Positions 56,577 through 64,000 of a stretch of 64,000 nt of DNA are shown one piece after another. Within the stretch, counting starts at the first letter, position 1, and every line of letters starts with the position of its first letter. This DNA comes from Dioszegia crocea (lineage: Eukaryota > Basidiomycota > Tremellomycetes > Tremellales > Bulleribasidiaceae), in NCBI GenBank assembly GCA_001600615.1, contig BCKK01000001.1, positions 1,961,082-2,025,081 on the forward strand, read 5' to 3'. The position numbers and the translations under genes were made by a program. The notes beneath the pieces were generated by a model. The model ran no database searches. It was not told the DNA's origin and saw only the letters and a list, made by a program, of their open reading frames with translations.

Positions 56577-59500
56577 CTATCTGTGATCTATTGGCGTCCG
56601 ACTCCTCCCATCCGCATCAAGATGCAGACTAGTCCTGACCCTGTCCTCCGGTCCAGGACTACTCGGCGCGCTCCCTCTCGACGAGTTCCTACTCCCGTTC
56701 CCAGCCCCCTGGAATGGCCCCCTCCAGTGCTGAGATTGGCCTCCGTGTCCTTGGCCTGACCCAACAGGCGAAATCAAATTATGTAAACTCTGCTGCGAGC
56801 CGGACAGAGAGCCATGGGTTGATGAGGGGATATAGGATGTAGGGCGAGAGACCGATGCAGAGGGATGATGGGAGTAGGCGTTATGGTTTGGGATACCAGA
56901 ACTAGGGGTGCTGCTGGTTGCAGAGGATGGTCCGGGCTGCCTGAACCCCGAGGAGGGTATCGGCATCGACCCCGAAGCACCGCTGCCATTCGGATGTGAT
57001 CCATCTAGCACAGCGGTGCCGTCCGCGCGATGTACGCTCAAGCGCGAATCGCTAGGTCGTTCTCGCATCTGGCCAGATTGACTGGCCGGCAGCCTCGACC
57101 CTGGCTGCTGTGGGCCCGGGACCCCCGCGGGGTTGACATTCGGGTTAGGCGTCGGTGGTTGACCTCTCGCCTGCATGTACTTGGAGCAATGCCGGTGAAT
57201 CTCCTTGGGCGGAAGATCGAGATCTTTCGCAAAGATGTTGTAGATGTTCTCGTCAATGACGAATCGAAGTTCCTCGGGGACGGCAAAGTACTCGTCTTGG
57301 TTTTCGAGCATGTCCTGGACGGCCGTGATGGCGATAAAGGATTCGTCACGGGCGGCATTGGCGCCTTTGGCGTAGAGGATGGAGGGGCAGATGACGGTCG
57401 CGAGATTGCCGAGATCCATACGAGATCCCGTCTCCTCGTCCTTGTACGAGAAGGACGCGACCCACTTAAGGAAGACAAACACGACTTCCATCGTGTCGCG
57501 GTTGTACCGAGGAAGGAGGCAGATGAGGAGGTGGAGGCATCGTTGCCGTTCTTCGATCGACTGGAATGCTGGGAAGTCAGCTCTAATCCAAGCTGAGTAT
57601 GTATATGAACCACTCACAAGCAGCAGCACAGAAAAGCTTGTGCAACTTGAAAGTCAAGAGTGGATCCGGTAGCTCGCGCAAGAATCTCTTAAGTAGCGCA
57701 GCGAGTTGCACTGGGTTCTCCTCCGACATGTTGACTTGGGTAGAGTCCTTGTCCAAAGCTTCACTCATTTGCTGCAGTCGGCGGATGTTGCCGTTCTTTC
57801 GGAAGATCCCCTCGATCGCCATGTCTTACAATCAGCGATGATCGCCTCGAAAGCAACAGTACTTACCCATTTGCCTCATAGTGGCAATAATTTCCTCGAT
57901 GAACTCCGGGACCCTCAATTGCGCATTTGACGCCCCCATCTGACTGTCCGAGCCCGTCCGCTCGACCAGGACTTCGAGAGGGACATTGAATACGCCTGAG
58001 TATCAGCCACTATTGAATGACCGATTTCAATCGACAACTCACCCTTCTTCTTCTGCTTATCCTTGACGTTCCCTTTGAAGATCTTATTCCACCATTGGTT
58101 CTTCCGTACGTCCAGCAGCTCAAGCACTTCATCCAGCTCAATCAAATGACCAAGTCCAGACTTTTGCAATTGCAACAAAGCAAAGTGCTTCAAGATGAGC
58201 GATTGGAGCTGGTTCATTTCCGCCAGCAATGGCCGTTGACCCGCCCCATTCTGGCCGCCTAGTCGCCGCGTCTGGTCCGCCAACATCGGTATGTCGCCGA
58301 GAGTTATCGCATCGTCCTCCTGCATCATTTGGTGCGTTTGAATCTGCTCCGCGATCTCGGGTGGTAGGTCGGGATTGTTGTCATTCACAATCATCACGCT
58401 GGTATTGTTTCGAGCGAATGGAGGACGGATGACGTCGACAGTAGCCGGTCCAGCTGGGTCATCTTCGAGAGGTTGATTGTCATTTGTGACAATTTTCGGG
58501 GGACTGCCATCTCGAGATCGAGCAGATACGATACGGCCGTCTTGGTTCGCTATCCGGCCTGCGGGGGATTCGACGACGGTAGATCGTTGGGGTAGTCGAG
58601 CGGTGGAAGATAGTTTACGATCAAGTGTGACGACTGATTTCATCCGCTTAACATCGAACCCAGGCGCAGTGACGATATCCTCAAGGCCGTGATCGCGGAC
58701 TGTAACATCAGCTTCGAAATCTGTACAGCGCAGAGGAACAACTCACCACTCGGGAGATTGTGATGTATCCTAAAGTGCACATATAGCCGCCGGAGAGCGA
58801 TATGCAATAAAAACGCGTATTGCTCTAATCTGGACACACTCTCAAACCCAGTCTGCGAAGACCGAGTTTGATGCGTAACGCAATAGATGGCCGAAGGTGG
58901 GATCGGCAGCTCGAAAACGAAATCCCGAACTCTGGGCGGAGGACGTTTGGCATTTTTCGAATTTGGGATCAAAGCCGGCACCTGGGACCCGTCGTCTCGG
59001 TTAACCGATGACTGGTCGTCCGTTTCGTCCAATAGGAGTGGGACTGCCCGGTCGCCACAGACGATACACTGCACGCAGGGCGAATGCCACCTGTCGAACA
59101 TGCCGAGGCGAATACAGTCCTCTTCGATTGCTTTGTGGCAGTGCGCACAGCCCTCGGGAGGAACAAAGTCCTCATCCTGGGGTCCACGCAGGGTGGTTTC
59201 GTGGGTCGCTTCAGGCTAAAATCGTGAGTTATTATCCTCTTCTGAGAGTAAAACAACTTACGGCTAAACTCCTGTATCCATACGCAATGTTTTGCGTGCT
59301 TGGGATGAACCCCAGAGGCCGCCTAGGCAGCGCCTCGATAGCCCTCTTCAGCTGCTCTTCATCCGCACCCGATCCACTCGCAGGCGTAGCCGTCCCGTCT
59401 CGCGTTACTTCCAGCCTGTCCTGAGGAAGGATCTCGGGGTAGTCTCCGCGTTTCGGTATGCTAGGATCACTACCGTCCATTCCGAGCAAATTTAGCCGGC

Positions 59501-61799
59501 CGAGGGCATTGATCATGGCCGTCGCATGCCCTTGCTCCCGCTCGAGCTTGATAGCACCAGTGAGGGCTATGCGGATGAGGATTTTGAGATAATGGGCTAG
59601 TTGGGTGATGAGGGTGTATAAATCTTGGTTGTTGGGCTGGGATTGGCCGGTGGGGGATATTTGGGACATGGTCGAGAATAGGTTGACGAGCTTGCGACAG
59701 AGTTGTTTGGCTTCGCGGGCGTGGGACATGCCTGAGGGATTAGCTGTGTTCATACGATTTGATTTTGGAACTCACCCTTCACTCCGGCTAATGAGAATTG
59801 AGCCTCGAGATCGTCAATGACGGCAAAGAGCGCCTCGACATGCAGGATGAATCTCTCGGCGAGAAGTACAATCTCGAGCAGATTTCTCCCATTGACAGCA
59901 CGCAGCATCTCCCCAATCAAAGCCGCCGAGCTCTCTTCGTACCCGCTTAGAACATGCCATATTTGCAGCACCTTCAATTCCATCGCCTCCTGCTTGTCCT
60001 TCAATTCGCCCGGAGTGAGGTGCTCAGATGATCCAGGCGAGGAAGCTGTCGGTGCGCCGGTGATAGTGCTGCTGGTGTTGGAAGTAATGACAGACAGCTG
60101 GGACATAGCTGGAGTCATCTCAAGGAGGGACACGGAGGAAGATACGGCGGAGTTGGCTGGGGTATTGAAGGTTTTGGATGCCAGGCGGACATTCCAGAAC
60201 TGGACGTTAGTTTACCATCTCTGTATAATATGGGCAGCGCGACAAAGCTCACCTTTGAGATCATGTAGCACTCGGGATGCCAGCACTCGTCCCTTCCATT
60301 CCTGTTCATCTCGACGAATTGCTTCAAAATCGCCGTTTCGCAACCAACGCACTTAACGGCAAATCGGGTGGAATAGTGGAAATGACAATCTGACGTGTTA
60401 GCCGGTGTCATTTGTTAGAAAGCAAAGGAATTATACTCACAGACTTTGTTACTGTGTTCGTAGTACGAGTCGGCTGGTCCAAAGATTACATCACACTCAG
60501 AGCAAGTGAAATGCTCAACATGGTACTTCTCACCTGCACCTTTAGCGATGTCCGACCCTTATTAGATTACTTGTACTCACCGCAAGCTGTGATGTAGCTT
60601 GACCGTAAGGCCTGATCACACTTTGCACAAATCAGATCCAGCCTGGCGAAATAATCGCGCTCGCAAAGCGGATACATCCCCTCTGGATCTTCGACGGGGA
60701 AAAATTTTTGCGCTACAACCTTATTGCAATCCTACACAGTCAGTTTACACTCAAGTCCTTTAAAGATTATAAATTAGCTCACCTTGCATCTGAAGCAATT
60801 CAGATGGTAGACTTTCCCCATAGCCCGAACAAATTGCCCGTGCACTACCAGGTCACACTGACCACAGTAGGTCGGATCCCTCGATCTAGTCGCGCGCACA
60901 TCCCTGTCATTCTCCCCTCGCGGTGTTTCGCTGTATGCAGCAGAAGCAGCAGCACCCTCATGGGTGATCTTCGACGCGGAAAGGGAGTGATGACTGGATG
61001 TTGAACCGAGTGAGCGGTCCTGGCGCTCCGGCGCGTGTGGCGTAGAGTGGGTATGTGACTGCGCTGCCTGGTGATTCTGATGACTGGAGCGTCTGGGTGG
61101 AGCGGGTAACTGAGGTGTAGGAAATTGGAGGGATGGTGCGGGATAGTACGGTTGTCCGAGAGCTGGCGGTGGACCCGGGGCTCGCCCATCAATTGGGGAC
61201 CCCCGATCGCTATTGCCGGAAGCGGTGTATGGGTCTGGAGATGTGCTTGACCGCATAGGCCCGCTGGTCGATGAAAGAGGTATCCGAAGAGGCCCAGTGA
61301 CGGGTGCAGACCTTGGTCCGACCTCATTTCCATCCGCAATCGACGTAGTGATTCGCGGTAATTTCGATGTTGCCCCATTTGCGCCTGCTCCTCCCGGCCA
61401 TAGATTTCCCGACCCTCCGCCTGGTCCCAGCATTCCGCCATTACCACCTTGTCCACCATGTATGACGTGACGCGACGAGGATGCAGCCGAGGTAGGGGAG
61501 TGATTGACGGAATTTGCGTTGGAACGCGGCCTATCCTGAGAAAACCGCCTTGACCCTTCTCCCTCTCCATGCTCATTCTGATATCCCAGTGATCCAGGCC
61601 CAAAGCTCGACGTCACACCCGCAGGGGGTCCAGGAGAAGTAAGGACTCCACTCGCGTTCTGGTGGACGCGTGGATCACCCCGGTCGACGGAGGATCGCGG
61701 TGTTCCTCCGTCCCCTGATGCCGTTGCCGCGCGAGGTTGGGGCATGACGAGACGCGACTGCGTTTGCGGAGGAGGTTGTGATTGATTCTGATCCGCCAT
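56577..61799 (-). CDS. LRG1: LIM-domain RhoGAP of the LRG1 type
   Basis: Multi-exon gene, start at 61799 (MADQNQSQPPPQTQSRLVMP), stop at 56577-56579. After a disordered N-terminus of about 310 residues come three LIM domains (60900-60200: YCGQCDLVVHGQFVRAMGKV, ICAKCDQALRSSYITACG, KCVGCETAILKQFVEMNR) and a fourth after a helical spacer (59200-58870: GCAHCHKAIEEDCIRLGMFD). The RhoGAP domain lies at about 57960-57200 with the arginine finger in EGIFRKNGNIRRL and LLKRFLRELPDPLL. The tail is Ser/Pro/Gly-rich. In yeast LRG1 switches off Rho1 to limit glucan synthase and PKC signalling; four LIM units plus GAP is its plan. Introns have CTGA branch motifs. Confidence 0.9.
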
Positions 61800-62863
61800 G
61801 GTGTGAGGGATGATGATGTATTTGTTGATCAACACTAGTCCGAGGTCGCACCCAAAGCAGCCCAGCAGGCGAAGCGCGCGGGGGGCGGGTGGTTGTTGCC
61901 GGCACGCCTCTTTACTGGGGAATGAATGTTACGGTACGAGTATGCGTCATGTGTACGCCGGACAGTTGTGGTTGGGGTATGACCGATGAAGCTAAGACGC
62001 GCTAAGAAGTGTGCACTGTGATGGGATGTAATAGTGGTAGATGCAGGGCGGAGGTATGAATGGGGTTTGGGTACTGGGTGGCCAGCAGCAACAAGGTCCG
62101 GTCGGCGAAGGAAGCAAAAGTTCAAAGGGGAACAACGCGTGTGGCACCCAGCTACAACGCGATCTTGGGGTATGCTATGCCCGTCGTTGATATCGCGCTA
62201 CTCTGACGCTGAGAGACGTGCTGCACAAGCACGAAGAGGGCTGCAGATGGAGAAGAATGGCCCATGTCAAAACATTATGGAATCCATGATAGGAGTGCTC
62301 GGGGTGGAAGGCGACTCCACACGCGATACAATCGAGGCTGTACAAATATTGTGACTTCAGCCAATCTACGGGCTGTGTGAGGGCTTTCTCGACGATCACT
62401 GCGCTGCTCTCCATGTGCAATTAATCTTGCAAGCAGCAAGAGCAGCATGTTGGTAAGATGATCAGGCACAAGGCGGTGCAGCGACGACCGATCGCTTTCG
62501 GATGCCTCCACCCGAGCGCCGTCTTTTCTACCTGAGCTGCAGAAGTCGCCTCGTCAGGGCATTTTCCGCTCGGACTCCTCTTCTTGCCTATCAAATCTAT
62601 TGCGCAAGCGCTCTGAATACATGATAGTGCAGCGAGACGACCATTACACAAGAGGCTTTTGTCGATTGGCCAAGTGGAGACTGAGGAATGTTCGACGCAT
62701 TGTTCGTGACGAGAATCAAATCCGCATCGACTCTACCTGACATGCTTGACGAACTTGTAGTACAAAAAGTTCTGGTCGAATCTTCCTAAGAACCACACAG
62801 CAAAGTCCACCGCGGATACCAACACGGCTTGTCACAAGCTTGTCATCGCTTGACGAGCGATCT
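61800..62863. other. Intergenic region between LRG1 and SNX3
   Basis: About 1.06 kb upstream of LRG1 and downstream of SNX3 on the same strand. It is the longest gap in the right part. Only short, unrecognisable frames occur. Confidence 0.4.
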
Positions 62864-63908
62864 CTAGCTCCATTGTGACTTCTCCCATGTGGGATCTACA
62901 GTGTCAAGGCCGCCCGGTAGGATGCTAATCTAGATGCCGCTCAATGACTCACCTTGCAGGAACGCACAGAGCACCTTACTTCCGGTCTGTAACAGCGGAT
63001 GACCAGCAACGATCTCTAGGAACCGTTGTAGGCCTTCTCGGCGCTGCTCGACGACGTCCTCCGTGAAGCGGTTTGTAAATATCTGAGAATGATTAGCTCA
63101 ATTACAGGCCGACCGATGCTTTGAAGACAGTCCACTCGAACAAATTGCCTGAGCAGTGGGAACGGTGGCAGTTCAAAGATGGGGGACAAAGGAGAATCAC
63201 TGACCTTGCCTGGAAGAGCAGGGATATTGACTCTCGTCGATTCTCGTTCTAGGATATCCCGGAACACCTCAAAATCAGAATATCGCCTTCTGACGACAGA
63301 GTGTTTCAATTTGAATGCTGGGATGTTGGTCTGCGATATCAGCTCCACGCCCTAGAAAAGGGTTCGCCTTTGATCAATAGAGCCCAAAAACACCTCCTTG
63401 CAGCTCCACACTGCTCAGTGGAACTTACCATACAGACGATCTCATAATCTGTGTACATCTTCCTGCCAACCCCATGTGTCATGGGTTTCCGGACCTCTAT
63501 CTCCAGGAAGCTCTCTGGAACGGCGTACATCTCGTCAAACTGAAGACGTGAGCTGAAACTTCCGATTAGACACCCAATCCCAGTAGGATAAAGCGTACTG
63601 TTTGAGGTCTTCCTGCTAGTCGCGCCATATCAGAGAAGGTCATCCGTTGGGATGACTCGGTACGGGCGAAAGGAGAGTGTGTGACTTCGACTGAACAACT
63701 CATCAGCTTTGCAGCCCATCACGAATCCGTTCTTCCCCCCGTCAATCGACTTACTTGGAGGAGATGAAGATCCCTGGCCACTTGCCTGTTGAGAAGAGTC
63801 AAAGTAATCTTCATGCAGTCAGTATAGCGCCCGCACAGGTGGCAAAGCACGACTGGACGAGAGATGTAAATGGGACCCACCCCTGGAGGGAGACTGTGGC
63901 TGATTCAT
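62864..63908 (-). CDS. SNX3: Sorting nexin SNX3/GRD19
   Basis: Minus strand; the stop is at 62864-62866 and the most likely first ATG at 63908 (MNQPQSPSR). The PX domain is complete after splicing: [49 protein letters not shown] (the R-R-Y-S-D-F phosphoinositide signature), [29 protein letters not shown] and [16 protein letters not shown], ending [10 protein letters not shown]. This is full-length SNX3, which binds PI3P on endosomes and works with retromer to recycle cargo. The join of the first exon does not keep phase with any clean GT-AG pair, so the start may instead be the ATG of [15 protein letters not shown] near 63645. Confidence 0.9.
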
Positions 63909-64000
63909 GATGCCTCTATTTGGGAATTCTGAGCGTTTAAGAGTTGGCGGGGGTGAGTTGTGTGAATGATACTGATATATATGATCCATGAGCGAGGACT

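Noticed and set aside
1..64000. tRNA, rRNA, CRISPR array or intact mobile element
   Set aside because: Read for cloverleaf B-box patterns, spaced repeats, terminal repeats and transposase motifs; none found by eye.

Overview
This window looks like nuclear DNA from a basidiomycete fungus, most likely a Tremellomycete (Cryptococcus/Kwoniella/Saitozyma-like); no species is claimed. Nearly every gene is cut by many short introns (about 45-110 bp) with GT-AG ends and a strong CTGAC/CTAAC branch motif 8-20 bases before the acceptor. Genes are tightly packed on both strands, intergenic DNA is short, and the products are a typical fungal housekeeping set. I rebuilt most splice joins by reading-frame phase. 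I see no tRNA, rRNA, CRISPR array or intact transposon.

Left part (1-18.9 kb): the 5' part of a GYF-type gene (runs off the left edge), a ketopantoate-reductase-family gene, APC10/DOC1, a small Cys-rich orphan, a large disordered acidic protein with a SUMO-interacting-type motif, a THEM6-like thioesterase, the farnesyltransferase beta subunit, EMC3, and a complete 20-exon ELP1/IKI3.

Centre (19.3-27.9 kb): four head-to-tail genes (called A-D here) that I cannot match to any known family. They are helical/coiled-coil proteins that share an N-terminal helical domain, a C-proximal motif of the form ADKLD-x2-ML-x-FDRL, and an intron placed exactly at the start codon. Their coding bodies are uninterrupted, unlike the intron-dense neighbours. 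They look like a lineage-specific tandem expansion and are the best candidate here for an undescribed system.

Right part (28.5-64 kb): a BTG/Tob-domain protein, an SWS1/ZSWIM7 homologue (Shu complex, homologous recombination), an SMP-30/gluconolactonase-like enzyme, a small secreted protein, a site-2 protease (SREBP pathway), two tandem intronless SET+MYND proteins, LTO1, VPS60/CHMP5, a Ser/Pro-rich orphan, SLA1, an RMD1/RMND1-type DUF155 protein, a four-TM MARVEL-like protein, a flavin-reductase-like protein, VPS22/SNF8, a LIM-RhoGAP of the LRG1 type, and SNX3/GRD19. Four membrane-trafficking genes (VPS60, SLA1, VPS22, SNX3) lie within about 21 kb, though each has its own promoter. Several gene pairs are divergent over 200-350 bp and probably share promoter regions.
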